Of a stretch of DNA of 55,903 bases, positions 44,318 through 54,798 are shown in pieces. Source of the DNA: an uncultured Paracoccaceae bacterium. Lineage in GTDB: Bacteria; Pseudomonadota; Alphaproteobacteria; Rhodobacterales; Rhodobacteraceae. The stretch's first letter is position 1; each line of letters opens with the position of its first letter. The position numbers and the translations under genes were made by a program. The notes below the pieces were generated by a model. That model did no database searches and had not been told where the DNA came from. It saw only the letters and a program-made list of their open reading frames with translations. The stretch covers positions 1-55,903 of the forward strand of contig CALFSV010000233.1 in the NCBI GenBank assembly GCA_937916485.1, written 5' to 3'.

Positions 44318-46249
44318 ATGCCGAATGACTTCAGCGACCGTCCCGTGACCCCAATCCTCGATACCATCTCAGGACCAGCGGACATGAAACGACTGTCGGA
44401 CGCGGCCCTCACGACCCTCGCCCATGAGGTTCGTTCCGAAGTCATTTCCGCCGTGAGCACCACTGGCGGACACCTGGGTTCCTCTCTTGGGGTCGTCGAA
44501 CTGGCTGTGGCCATCCACGCCGTCTTTGATACCCCGCGCGACAAGCTTGTCTGGGATGTTGGGCACCAGTGCTATCCGCACAAGGTCCTGACCGGTCGCC
44601 GCGACCGCATCCGGACCCTGCGCCAGGAAGGTGGCCTGTCCGGCTTCACCAAGCGGTCGGAAAGCGTCTATGACCCGTTCGGGGCGGCGCATTCGTCAAC
44701 CTCTATCTCTGCGGCTCTGGGCTTTGCTGTCGGGCGGGACATGGGGATGGATACCGGCGATGCCATTGCCGTCATCGGCGACGGATCGATCAGCGCCGGC
44801 ATGGCCTATGAAGCGATGAACAATGCCGGTCACGAAGGCCGCCGCCTGTTCGTCATCCTCAACGACAACGAAATGTCGATTGCCCCACCAGTTGGCGCGA
44901 TGTCCAAATACCTGTCGGGCCTCTATGCCTCGCCCCTTGGCGACATGCACAGGATGGCCGAAGGGTTCGAGGCTGCCTTGCCCGGCCCCCTGCGCGACCA
45001 CGCCCGGCGGGCCCGTCAGCTGGTCATGGGCCTTCCCGGCAGTCAGGGGACATTGTTTGAGCAGTTGGGCTTTTCCTACGTCGGCCCCATCGACGGGCAT
45101 GACATGAGCCAGCTTCTTCCCGTCCTGCGGTCGGCGCGGACCCGGACTTCCGGACCAGTCCTGATCCACGTCTGCACGACCAAAGGCAAAGGCTATGCCC
45201 CTGCCGAAACCTCGGCTGACAAGTACCACGGTGTAGGCAAGTTCAACGTTGGCACAGGCGAATTGGCCAAGTCGCTGCCCAATGCACCGAGCTATACCAA
45301 GGTGTTCGGAACTGCCCTGACGACAGAGGCGGCGCATGACCCCTCTATCGTCGCGATCACGGCGGCGATGCCGTCGGGTACCGGTGTGGACATCATGGGC
45401 AAACGCTTTGCCTCGCGCGTTTTTGACGTGGGCATTGCGGAACAGCATGGCGTGACCTTTGCCGCCGGGATGGCGGCCAGCGGACTAAAGCCCTTCTGCG
45501 CGATCTATTCGACGTTCCTCCAGCGCGGCTATGACCAGATTGTTCATGATGTGGCTCTGCAAAACCTTCCCGTCCGCTTTGCCATCGATCGGGCGGGCCT
45601 TGTCGGGGCCGATGGGCCGACCCATGCGGGGGCCTTTGACATTGGCTTTATGGCAGCACTGCCCAATATGGTCGTCATGGCCGCCGGGGATGAGCTTGAG
45701 CTGATGCACATGGTTCGCACTGCCGCTGCCTACGACGAAGGCCCCATTGCCCTGCGCTACCCGCGTGGTGAAGGCGAAGGGCTGGAGTTGCCAGAGCGCG
45801 GCGAGATCCTCGAGATCGGCAAGGGCCGCATCGTCCAGGAAGGATCCGACGTCGCCCTGTTGTCCTTCGGGGCGCATCTGGGGGAATGCCGCAAGGCTGC
45901 CGCCGTGATGCAGGCCCAAGGCATCAGCGTCACCATCGCAGACGCCCGGTTTGCCAAACCGCTTGACCGGGCCCTGATCCGGCAGCTTCTGCGCCATCAC
46001 AAGGCTCTGGTGACGATCGAGCAAGGCTCGCGTGGTGGCTTTGGGGCCATGGTACTGCACGATCTGGTCAATGACGGTCTGCTTGACGGCCGTTGCCAGG
46101 TGCGGACCATGACCCTTCCCGACCGCTTTATCGATCATGCGGCGCCTGATGCGATGTATGCCGATGCGGGCATGACAGCCGTGGATATCGCCGCGACCGC
46201 CATGCAGGCGGCGGGCATCCGGGCGGACAGGATGGGCGTCACCGTTTAG
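44318..46249 (+). CDS. dxs: 1-deoxy-D-xylulose-5-phosphate synthase Dxs
   Basis: Dxs makes DXP from pyruvate and glyceraldehyde 3-phosphate, the first step of the non-mevalonate isoprenoid pathway feeding carotenoids and the phytyl tail. The 643-residue thiamine-diphosphate enzyme has [15 protein letters not shown], the cofactor motif [35 protein letters not shown] and LRYPRG, all standard. AAGGA is upstream of the ATG at 44318. Position after pufX is as in Rhodobacter, where one dxs copy belongs to the puf region; a second copy elsewhere is possible. Confidence 0.98.
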   Translation: MPNDFSDRPVTPILDTISGPADMKRLSDAALTTLAHEVRSEVISAVSTTGGHLGSSLGVVELAVAIHAVFDTPRDKLVWDVGHQCYPHKVLTGRRDRIRTLRQEGGLSGFTKRSESVYDPFGAAHSSTSISAALGFAVGRDMGMDTGDAIAVIGDGSISAGMAYEAMNNAGHEGRRLFVILNDNEMSIAPPVGAMSKYLSGLYASPLGDMHRMAEGFEAALPGPLRDHARRARQLVMGLPGSQGTLFEQLGFSYVGPIDGHDMSQLLPVLRSARTRTSGPVLIHVCTTKGKGYAPAETSADKYHGVGKFNVGTGELAKSLPNAPSYTKVFGTALTTEAAHDPSIVAITAAMPSGTGVDIMGKRFASRVFDVGIAEQHGVTFAAGMAASGLKPFCAIYSTFLQRGYDQIVHDVALQNLPVRFAIDRAGLVGADGPTHAGAFDIGFMAALPNMVVMAAGDELELMHMVRTAAAYDEGPIALRYPRGEGEGLELPERGEILEIGKGRIVQEGSDVALLSFGAHLGECRKAAAVMQAQGISVTIADARFAKPLDRALIRQLLRHHKALVTIEQGSRGGFGAMVLHDLVNDGLLDGRCQVRTMTLPDRFIDHAAPDAMYADAGMTAVDIAATAMQAAGIRADRMGVTV

Positions 46250-46270
46250 CGGAGAACAACAGACCAAAGG

Positions 46271-46301
46271 AAAAGGGCTGGCACCCGTACCAGCCCTTTT
46301 T
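46271..46301. terminator. Bidirectional terminator between dxs and idi
   Basis: AAAAGGGCTGG (46271-46281) pairs with CCAGCCCTTTT (46290-46300) around CACCCGTA. A-run before and T-run after make it work in both directions, which fits convergent dxs (plus) and idi (minus). Confidence 0.92.
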
Positions 46302-46325
46302 CATGTTGGCTTGGGGGCCGGCTCG

Positions 46326-46856
46326 TCAGGCCCGCGCCATCATCCCGAAGATCGCATCCTTGTGATCTGCCATGTAGATGCGCAGCCAAGGGGTGAATTC
46401 ATAGGGCCTGCGGGCCACCTGGGCAGCGAGGTCGTAAAGGTCGACCCATTTTACCGCCATGACCTCACCCGGATCGGGGGCGACACGGATGCCTTCCGGG
46501 GCGTTGGCGACAAAGATGTCGACCAGCTCATGCTCGATCAAGCCTTTGCCGACGTCGGCCCGGTATTCGACCTGGTCGCGAAAGACAGGGTAGATGCCGG
46601 TGATCCCCAGCTCCTCCCTCAGACGGCGAACGGCGCAATCGGCCGGCTCTTCGTCCCAGTCGGGGTGGGTACAGCAGGTGTTCGCCCAAAGACCGGGCGT
46701 GTGGTACTTGACCAAAGCCCGCTGCTGGATCAGCACCTTGCCCTTCGACATCACAAAGACGCTGACGGCCTTGTGTCGAAGTCCACGTTGGTGGACCTCC
46801 AGCTTTTCGACCGGGGTCAGGGTGCCGTCCACCCAGGCGGGGATCATCATACTCAT
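46326..46856 (-). CDS. idi: Isopentenyl-diphosphate delta-isomerase (type I)
   Basis: Idi interconverts isopentenyl and dimethylallyl diphosphate. The 176-residue Nudix-like protein has LWANTCCTHPDWDE (catalytic Cys), RRLREELGITG (Nudix-like helix) and IEHELVDIFVA (metal-binding Glu-x-Glu). I choose the ATG at 46856 (MSMMIPAWVD), five bases after bchP; an ATG at 46883 lies inside bchP and lacks family similarity. Being the last gene of the bchG unit, it ties isoprenoid supply to pigment synthesis. Confidence 0.95.
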   Translation of the reverse strand: MSMMIPAWVDGTLTPVEKLEVHQRGLRHKAVSVFVMSKGKVLIQQRALVKYHTPGLWANTCCTHPDWDEEPADCAVRRLREELGITGIYPVFRDQVEYRADVGKGLIEHELVDIFVANAPEGIRVAPDPGEVMAVKWVDLYDLAAQVARRPYEFTPWLRIYMADHKDAIFGMMARA

Positions 46857-46860
46857 GCTT

Positions 46861-48048
46861 CTACGTCCGTAAGGGTGAGACAAGGCCGCTCAGGTGGGCC
46901 AGGTTCTTTACCCCGATCTTGAGATGGGCGAGGGGCCGCGCCTTGACCAACTTCTTGTTCATATAGGCCTCAAAAGTCAGCTTCTGAACGTCGACATCGT
47001 GACACAGGGAGACAAACCGCTCGCGCCGTTCGTCACTCTTGTAATAGGCGTCCTGCATGGCGCCCAGAACGCGGAACACCTGCTTGTGCTCACGCATGAA
47101 CAGGCGGCGGGCCAGTTGCAGGTCCTTGATCGTGCCCGTCTTAAGGAAAGCGGCGGCGGCTGTCGCTGCGACCCTTCCGCCCATCATGGCATAGTAGATC
47201 CCCTCACCCGAAGACGGGGCAACCACGCCCGCTGCGTCCCCGGCAAGGATGACATCGCGGGAATTGTCCCAGCGGTCCAGCGGCTTGAGCGGGATGGGCG
47301 CGCCCTCCCTGCGGATCGTCTTGCACTCGGTCAGGCCCGAGGCCATGCGCAACGCGGCAGTTGCCTCTTTCAGGTCGACGCCCTTGACCATTGATCCCAT
47401 GCCGACGCTGGCGGAGGTTCCATGCGGAAAGACCCAGCCGTAGAAGTCGGGCGATATGGCGCCGTCATAGATGACATCGCACCGCTTGGAATCGTAGAGC
47501 GCGCCGTTTTCCGGGGCTTCGATGATCTCGTGGTAGGCGATGACATAGGGAATACGATCGCCGCCCGGGATCTCATCCCGTGCCACGTTCGACCGGGCGC
47601 CATCGGCCCCGATCACGACACGACAGCTTAGCGAGACTTCTTCGCCTGTGGCCTTGTCGCGATAGACAACGCTACGCTTGCCACGCTCGCGGTCGATCCG
47701 CAGGTAGGTTCCCGTTAGCCGTGTCGCCCCGGCCTCATGGGCGCGATTGCGCAGGAATTCGTCGAAATGCTCGCGATCCACCATTCCGACAAAGCCGTTC
47801 TCGATGGGAATATCCACTTGGCGGCCTGTGGGCGAAATCATGCGGGCGGTCTGGATCTTGGCAACGATCTGCTCGTCCGGGATCAGAAAGTCCTGGATGG
47901 CCCGAGGCGGGATTGCCCCTCCGCAGGGTTTGATCCGACCTGCGCGGTCAATCATAGCAACGCTGACGCCTGACCGGGCCAGATCTTCTGCCGCTGTCGC
48001 ACCGGACGGTCCGCCGCCCACAACAATCACTTCATAGTCCATAGTCAT
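46861..48048 (-). CDS. bchP: Geranylgeranyl reductase BchP
   Basis: BchP reduces the geranylgeranyl tail of bacteriochlorophyll to phytyl using NADPH. The 395-residue flavoprotein begins YEVIVVGGGPSGATAAEDLA (FAD-binding) and includes RAHEAGATRLTGTYLRIDRE, VIGADGARSNVARDEIPGGD and ILAGDAAGVVAPSSGEGIYY, the family signature. It overlaps the preceding gene by four bases (ATGA). Confidence 0.97.
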   Translation of the reverse strand: MTMDYEVIVVGGGPSGATAAEDLARSGVSVAMIDRAGRIKPCGGAIPPRAIQDFLIPDEQIVAKIQTARMISPTGRQVDIPIENGFVGMVDREHFDEFLRNRAHEAGATRLTGTYLRIDRERGKRSVVYRDKATGEEVSLSCRVVIGADGARSNVARDEIPGGDRIPYVIAYHEIIEAPENGALYDSKRCDVIYDGAISPDFYGWVFPHGTSASVGMGSMVKGVDLKEATAALRMASGLTECKTIRREGAPIPLKPLDRWDNSRDVILAGDAAGVVAPSSGEGIYYAMMGGRVAATAAAAFLKTGTIKDLQLARRLFMREHKQVFRVLGAMQDAYYKSDERRERFVSLCHDVDVQKLTFEAYMNKKLVKARPLAHLKIGVKNLAHLSGLVSPLRT

Positions 48049-49325
48049 TCTCCCGGAACCAGAGCAGCCGGCGTGGCGCGCCGGTCCATAATCTTGACGG
48101 CCATCAGGGCCGCTGCGACGAACAACGCCGCTTCGAATACAAAGACAGAGCCAAAGGCCTGCACGTCATTGAGGTTGACCCGCAAAAGATCGACCATCGC
48201 CGCTCCGGTCAGGCCGCCAAACCCTGCGGCAACCGCCTGCGCTGCCCCCCAAAGCCCCATGCGGGTACCTTCGCGCTGTTCCCGCCCTACGCCCGCCAGC
48301 GCCATCATGGAGCCGATGGCTGCGACGGCGAACATGCCATTGAAGACGCCCAAGGCGACGACAGCCGCAACAAAGGGTGCGCCGGGCCCAATCGTTCCAA
48401 GCATGGTGATCAGTGTAAGAGAGGCGGCCGAACCAAGGCATCCTGCCACGACCCAGGACCGCAGCGCCCCGATGCGAAAGCCTGTGGCGGCAATCCCCAC
48501 GATCAGCATGCCCAGAAAGACACCGCCATTCTGGGCACCTGACAATTGGGTGGACTGGCCGGGCGTAAAGGCAAAGACGAGGCCGGCGTAAGGCTCCAGG
48601 ATCAATTCCTGCATGAAATAGGCCGTCATCGACAGAAAGACGAACAGGGTAAAGTTCCGCGCCTTACGCTCGGCCCAGACCTCGGCCATGCCTTGCCGGA
48701 AGGGCATCGGGTCGGGTTGACGCACAACCCGAACGCGCCGTTCGATGCCCCAAACGGCCACAACGGTCAGGACGACGGCGCCGGTGACAACGACCGCTAC
48801 GACTTGCAACAGACGGGCCGGAGAATAGGGATCAAGGAAGGACCCGGCGACACCGGCGGTCATCGCGATGCCAAAGATCATCATCAGCCATGTGATCGTT
48901 GCCGCTGCAGGCCGACGCCGTTCAGCCGTCGCAGCCGCCAGCAGGGCTAGAAGCGAAGTGCCAGAGGCCCCAACGCCAAGCCCGATCAGGGCGTAGGCCG
49001 GGATGGAAATCGCCAGCCCGAGGGCAAATGAGGTCTGCAGAACCTCAACCCCGTAGGCTGCCAAAAAGCCGCCAACGGCCAGCATGATCATACCGCCGAT
49101 GATCCACCGCGTCCGCTGACCACCCGCGTCCGAGGCAAAGCCCCAATGCGGTCGGCTTAGCTGAATGCCGTAGTGCAGGGCCACAAGCGCGCCGGGCAAA
49201 ACGGCGGGCAGGGCCAGTTCCACCACCATGAGCCGGTTCAGTGTCGATGTTGTCAGCACAACGATGGCACCGAGGGCCATCTGGACAAGGCCAAGCCGAA
49301 CGATCTGGAACCACGAAAGCGTCAC
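48045..49325 (-). CDS. PucC-family (BCD-type) membrane protein between bchG and bchP
   Basis: This 426-residue protein with about 12 membrane helices belongs to the PUCC/BCD branch of the major facilitator superfamily, whose members (LhaA, PucC) help assemble antenna complexes. It corresponds by position and sequence type to Orf428 of the R. capsulatus bchG-orf428-bchP order. The start is a GTG overlapping the bchG stop (GTGA). Typical segments: IVRLGLVQMALGAIVVLTTS, LHYGIQLSRPHWGFASD and YAGLVFAFTPGQSTQLSGAQ. It may hand newly made bacteriochlorophyll to proteins, but this is unproven. Confidence 0.92.
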   Translation of the reverse strand: MTLSWFQIVRLGLVQMALGAIVVLTTSTLNRLMVVELALPAVLPGALVALHYGIQLSRPHWGFASDAGGQRTRWIIGGMIMLAVGGFLAAYGVEVLQTSFALGLAISIPAYALIGLGVGASGTSLLALLAAATAERRRPAAATITWLMMIFGIAMTAGVAGSFLDPYSPARLLQVVAVVVTGAVVLTVVAVWGIERRVRVVRQPDPMPFRQGMAEVWAERKARNFTLFVFLSMTAYFMQELILEPYAGLVFAFTPGQSTQLSGAQNGGVFLGMLIVGIAATGFRIGALRSWVVAGCLGSAASLTLITMLGTIGPGAPFVAAVVALGVFNGMFAVAAIGSMMALAGVGREQREGTRMGLWGAAQAVAAGFGGLTGAAMVDLLRVNLNDVQAFGSVFVFEAALFVAAALMAVKIMDRRATPAALVPGE

Positions 49326-50239
49326 AGTCCTATACCTCCAAGGCTACGAAGGGCATAGGCGGATACCATCATGCCACTGATATAGAACAGGATTCCGGTT
49401 CCGTTGTACCAAGGCGCCTTGCCTTTGGGATCGCGCAGCAGGACCCGCATCGCGGCACCTTGAGCCAGCAAAAGGCCGGTCACGGCCAAGGCGTGCCAGG
49501 GCTTGTCCCACATCGCCAGTAGTCCGATGACCACGACCTGAGGAACCGCCATAACCCAGCAGGCCAGTTGTGCCGCCCGCTCGGGTCCCAAGGTGACGGG
49601 CAGGGAGTTCAGCCCCATCTGCCGGTCGCCTTCCAGCGCTTTGAAATCGTTCAGGGTCATGATGCCATGCGCCCCGATCCCGTAAAGGAGGGCGATGATG
49701 ACCACTTCGCCGCTAGGCGCGCCACCGGCAAGAACAGCGGCGCCGGTCAGCCAGGGCAGGGTCTCATAGGATAGGCCGCAGACACCGGGCCCCCACCAGC
49801 CCGACCGTTTCAGGCGTATCGGCTCGGCTGAATAAATCCAGGCAGAGATCACGGCGACCACAGTCGCGCCAAATCCGAAGGGGCCAAGCTGCCAGCCTAC
49901 AAGAAGGGACAGAACCGTCATTGCGAGGGCAATCCATAGGCCCCAACGGCCCGGAATCCGCCCCGATGGAATCGGCCGATCCGGTTCATTGATGGCGTCG
50001 ACATGCCTGTCACACCAGTCGTTCGCAGCCTGGCTCATCCCGCAGACGATGGGTCCGGCAAGGACAACGCCTAGGATCACCGTTCCCCAATGGCCCGACG
50101 GCGCGACGCCCGATGACACAGCGCCACAAAGATAGGCCCACATCGGTGGGAACCAGGTGACCGGCTTGATCAGACGCAAGGTGGCCCGAGGTTCGGGCCA
50201 GCGTCGTTGAGGAAAGGATGAGGTCTGCGCAACTGTCAT
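49322..50239 (-). CDS. bchG: Bacteriochlorophyll synthase BchG
   Basis: BchG attaches the geranylgeranyl group to bacteriochlorophyllide a. The 305-residue UbiA-type prenyltransferase has the Mg2+-diphosphate motif NDWCDRHVDAINEPDRPIPS (about 88-107) and the second Asp motif LNDFKALEGDRQMG, with eight or nine membrane helices. It begins the bchG-(PucC-like)-bchP-idi unit. A PpsR box ends only two bases before its ATG, so the leader is extremely short and no clear ribosome binding site is seen. Confidence 0.97.
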   Translation of the reverse strand: MTVAQTSSFPQRRWPEPRATLRLIKPVTWFPPMWAYLCGAVSSGVAPSGHWGTVILGVVLAGPIVCGMSQAANDWCDRHVDAINEPDRPIPSGRIPGRWGLWIALAMTVLSLLVGWQLGPFGFGATVVAVISAWIYSAEPIRLKRSGWWGPGVCGLSYETLPWLTGAAVLAGGAPSGEVVIIALLYGIGAHGIMTLNDFKALEGDRQMGLNSLPVTLGPERAAQLACWVMAVPQVVVIGLLAMWDKPWHALAVTGLLLAQGAAMRVLLRDPKGKAPWYNGTGILFYISGMMVSAYALRSLGGIGL

Positions 50240-50241
50240 GC

Positions 50242-50259
50242 TGTCAGCTTAGAGTGACA
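50242..50259. promoter_or_regulatory. PpsR/CrtJ box 1 before bchG
   Basis: TGTCAGCTTAGAGTGACA, exact TGT-N12-ACA, directly next to the bchG start codon (ATG at 50239). Binding here would block the transcription start region. Confidence 0.85.
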
Positions 50260-50276
50260 CAATCGGAGTCGGCAAG

Positions 50277-50294
50277 TGTAAACTAAACTAGACA
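50277..50294. promoter_or_regulatory. PpsR/CrtJ box 2 before bchG
   Basis: TGTAAACTAAACTAGACA, exact TGT-N12-ACA, 17 bases from box 1, wider than the 7-8 bases in other pairs. On the minus strand its TTTACA end could be a -35 element of bchG. Confidence 0.82.
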
Positions 50295-50384
50295 GCTATC
50301 AATTTCGGCCTGCAGAGGCCTCTGGCCCAGAATCCGCGACAAACAGCACAAGCGTGGACCGTCCGGGGGCATCAAGCTGCTGTG

Positions 50385-51818
50385 TCAGTCCTCGTCGGTC
50401 GCTGGTCCAGCTTTGGAAAGCAGGTCGTATTTGCGTAGCTTGACGTAAAGCGATTGTCGGGACAGCCCAAGCATCTCGGCCGCTGCGACGCGGTTGTTCA
50501 TCGTCAGTTCAACAGCCGTTTCAATGCACATCCGTTCGACGACATTGGTCGTTTCGGCCACGATGTCCTTAAGGGTCGCACTGCCTACCAGTTCCATGAC
50601 AGAGCCGACGTTGTCGTTTGTCACCGGACCATTGGTGCTTCGCGACTGTTCGATCCTGCTGGCGTCGCGGATGACAAAGGCAAAGACGGTTGAGCTGCCA
50701 GCCTGGATTGTCGTCGCAGAAATCTCGACAGCGCGGGGGTTGCGATACTCTCCGACCATCTTGGTCGGATACATCCGCATCCGGCCGCTTCGCGCGGCAT
50801 TCTCGGTCAGCACCTTCAGGTCGACCGAGCCACGGGACAGGTAGTCGGCCATGTTCCGACCCTTGACGCTGATATCATGGGCCGCGTCGATGAGGTCCAG
50901 AAAGCTTTCGTTGGCGGACAGGACCGTGCCGCGATCATCGGTAAAAACCATCGCATCGGGACCCTGCTGGTACAGGGCCGTCAGGTTCTGTGACAGGCTG
51001 TTTGCGATGGCATCAGCCTCTTGCTCTGGCTCAATCCGGCACAGCAGCAGCCTCTCGCCCGATGCGCGGAAAAGCGTCGGGAAAATCTTGAAACGGTCAC
51101 CGGACTTGCGTGCAACAACGCTGACCGGAACCGGCCGTTCGGCAAGGGCCTGGGTGTTCAGCGACTCGATCACATCGCCGCGTTTGATCAAGTCAAAGGT
51201 ATTGGCAAAGTTGTTGCCCATAAGGGCTTCGCGTGTAGCACCCGCAATGGATGCGGCAATCCCGTTGATCTCGGTGATCTTACCGGTCCGGGGCGCGACA
51301 AAGACGAACGCCTCGCGGGATGACTCCATAGTGACGCGGAATTTCGTATCAGACTCGCGTTGCGCCTCATAGTCCTGCTCAAGTGCCATCTGGGCCTTGA
51401 CCAGCTGTTCCTGCATCTCGGCAATCGGCCGAAGGTCGCGGCCAAGCATGAGGATGGCGCCATCAGGGCCAATCCTGTGCAGGGAGTAACGAATTGGAAA
51501 CTCCCAACCGCCATTGTCGCCACTATGGTTGAGCTCCATCGCCCGCACTGACTTGCCCGAATGAAGGTATTCGGCCAGCCGCATGTCGAACTTGCTGGCG
51601 TTGTCCGGAACAAGCGTTTTGCGGATGTCACGACCTTCCCAAGCCTCAAGGCCCTGGAAGCTGGCATTGTTCGGATTCGCAAGGACCGACAGGATCGTTC
51701 CCGTGTCTGAAATCACGATGGAAAGGTCCGCAACCTCAGAGATGATATCCCCCAGAATCTCAGGGGCTATCAAAGGAATATAACCGCTGTCCCAATATTT
51801 TGTACCACGCGATGTCAC
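50385..51818 (-). CDS. ppsR: Photosynthesis gene repressor PpsR (CrtJ)
   Basis: PpsR represses bch and crt genes under oxygen by binding TGT-N12-ACA. The 477-residue protein has an N-terminal PAS region (IPLIAPEILGDIISEVADLS), a coiled Q-linker, two further PAS domains and a C-terminal Fis-type helix-turn-helix (NNRVAAAEMLGLSRQSLYVK). Cys260 (ERLLLC) and Cys431 (VVERMC) match the two Cys known to sense redox state in Rhodobacter PpsR. I choose a GTG at 51818 (MTSRGTKYWDSGYIPL) because family members begin there and it leaves a 35-base gap to ppaA; the open frame runs on to 51923 into ppaA. Confidence 0.95.
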   Translation of the reverse strand: MTSRGTKYWDSGYIPLIAPEILGDIISEVADLSIVISDTGTILSVLANPNNASFQGLEAWEGRDIRKTLVPDNASKFDMRLAEYLHSGKSVRAMELNHSGDNGGWEFPIRYSLHRIGPDGAILMLGRDLRPIAEMQEQLVKAQMALEQDYEAQRESDTKFRVTMESSREAFVFVAPRTGKITEINGIAASIAGATREALMGNNFANTFDLIKRGDVIESLNTQALAERPVPVSVVARKSGDRFKIFPTLFRASGERLLLCRIEPEQEADAIANSLSQNLTALYQQGPDAMVFTDDRGTVLSANESFLDLIDAAHDISVKGRNMADYLSRGSVDLKVLTENAARSGRMRMYPTKMVGEYRNPRAVEISATTIQAGSSTVFAFVIRDASRIEQSRSTNGPVTNDNVGSVMELVGSATLKDIVAETTNVVERMCIETAVELTMNNRVAAAEMLGLSRQSLYVKLRKYDLLSKAGPATDED

Positions 51819-51853
51819 TCGGCTGCCGTTTCCTGCGGTCGCCCAAACATCAA

Positions 51854-52681
51854 TTAGCTCCGCCGCATTGGTGTGACGGAACTCACTTGTTTTGTTGGCG
51901 CCCGCAAATTTTCGAGTCCGCAAAGCCGGATTGCCTCACTAGGGTCGTTCGTTACGTGATCCGCAGCAGTCGCCGCGAGAATTTCTTGTGCACGACCTTC
52001 GGCGCCCTCCAGAATGGTCCCACCAACGATGACCAGGAGCGGCTCAATCGACGCGCTTTTAGCAGACTCCACAATTTTGCGCGTCGTTTCAAGGCTTTCG
52101 CCGATGGATGCCGAAATTAATACGCAGTCAAACTTCGTTGCCCGCACCATTTGGGCGATTTCTTTCGACTCTGCGCCGATGGAAAGCCTGGCAGAAACGC
52201 CAAGGCGCCGCATCATGCCGGTCAAGACGGTTGCGCCGAGCGTATGGAACGCATCCTTTCCCACCAGGATAAGCATCGAGGGCGCATCATTCCCGATCTT
52301 GTCCTCGGGTGTCCATTCAGATTGGACATCCCGCAACAGGGTATGAAGCCTTGAGCAGCCTATGGTTACTTCGGCAAAGCTCATGCTGTCTTCGCACCAG
52401 CGGACACCCATGATCCGTGCAGCAGCAGGAACGTAAACTTCGGCAATCTCTTGTGCGCTGTGTCCGGCGTTCCGGATCTCTCTGGAAACCTCGGCGATCC
52501 CGCGTCTGGATGGTGCCAGGCAGGCATCACAAAGGGTGGCCAGAAGATCATCGTCAATCACCGGTAGGCCCTTGGCCACATCATCGGAAACGCACGACAA
52601 ATGCTGCCCCGCCCTTGAATAGACCAAGTCACCCGCATCCGCGTCGAAGCCTCTGTTGATGGTCTTGGGATGGTCTGACAT
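51854..52681 (-). CDS. ppaA: PpsR-associated antirepressor PpaA/AerR (cobalamin-binding-like)
   Basis: PpaA/AerR proteins modulate PpsR/CrtJ and, in R. capsulatus, bind vitamin B12 in response to light. The 275-residue protein has an N-terminal helical region and a C-terminal Rossmann-like domain with KDAFHTLGATVLTGMMRRLG (a His-x-x-Gly as in B12-binding folds), then SASIGES and VGGTILEGAEG. I use the ATG at 52681, with GGGGA before it; in-frame ATGs at 52753 and 52750 give a longer protein and could be a second isoform. It is upstream of ppsR and probably cotranscribed with it. Confidence 0.9.
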   Translation of the reverse strand: MSDHPKTINRGFDADAGDLVYSRAGQHLSCVSDDVAKGLPVIDDDLLATLCDACLAPSRRGIAEVSREIRNAGHSAQEIAEVYVPAAARIMGVRWCEDSMSFAEVTIGCSRLHTLLRDVQSEWTPEDKIGNDAPSMLILVGKDAFHTLGATVLTGMMRRLGVSARLSIGAESKEIAQMVRATKFDCVLISASIGESLETTRKIVESAKSASIEPLLVIVGGTILEGAEGRAQEILAATAADHVTNDPSEAIRLCGLENLRAPTKQVSSVTPMRRS

Positions 52682-52718
52682 CCAGCTGATCCCCTTGGCG
52701 GGCTGCAAATCACTTTGG

Positions 52719-52736
52719 TGTAACGCACACGCGACA
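52719..52736. promoter_or_regulatory. Possible third PpsR-type box in the ppaA leader
   Basis: TGTAACGCACACGCGACA fits TGT-N12-ACA, but its GC-rich centre is unlike the other boxes, and it lies within the ppaA leader or its N-terminal extension. It may be a chance match. Confidence 0.4.
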
Positions 52737-52774
52737 CCCGTCTGAGACATCATTGTCTTAGACGACCAGCATAT

Positions 52775-52792
52775 TGTCAAAGAAAATTGACA
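52775..52792. promoter_or_regulatory. PpsR/CrtJ box before ppaA
   Basis: TGTCAAAGAAAATTGACA, exact TGT-N12-ACA. On the minus strand its TTGACA is followed after 17 bases by GACAAT (52757-52752), a plausible promoter placing the start point near 52745. The box would then cover the -35, making ppaA-ppsR autoregulated. Confidence 0.85.
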
Positions 52793-52896
52793 TATCCGCC
52801 TGATGTGGGGATCAAACTCGCCGTAACATACTTATTATAAACAATAATTTATATATCAACGTGGTTGAGATAGCATAAGATTTCCACTCGACAAGG

Positions 52897-52914
52897 TGTA
52901 ACTTAAAGTTGACA
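52897..52914. promoter_or_regulatory. PpsR/CrtJ box before bchF
   Basis: TGTAACTTAAAGTTGACA, exact TGT-N12-ACA. TTGACA (52909-52914) and TAGTCT (52933-52938, 18 bases on) could be the bchF promoter. It lies 122 bases from the ppaA box across a strongly AT-rich stretch (about 52830-52860). Confidence 0.86.
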
Positions 52915-52971
52915 CTCTGTTGAATGTGACCGTAGTCTTTAAGCCAAGGTATGTCAGGGGAAACTAACACA

Positions 52972-54749
<1,778 letters not shown>

Positions 54750-54798
54750 CCTGCCTCCGCTTCGCTTCGTTCCAAATGCTCATGACAGGTCAGACCAC

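Noticed and set aside
51819..51923. N-terminal extension of ppsR
   Set aside because: It overlaps ppaA by 70 bases, and the family begins at the region of the GTG at 51818.
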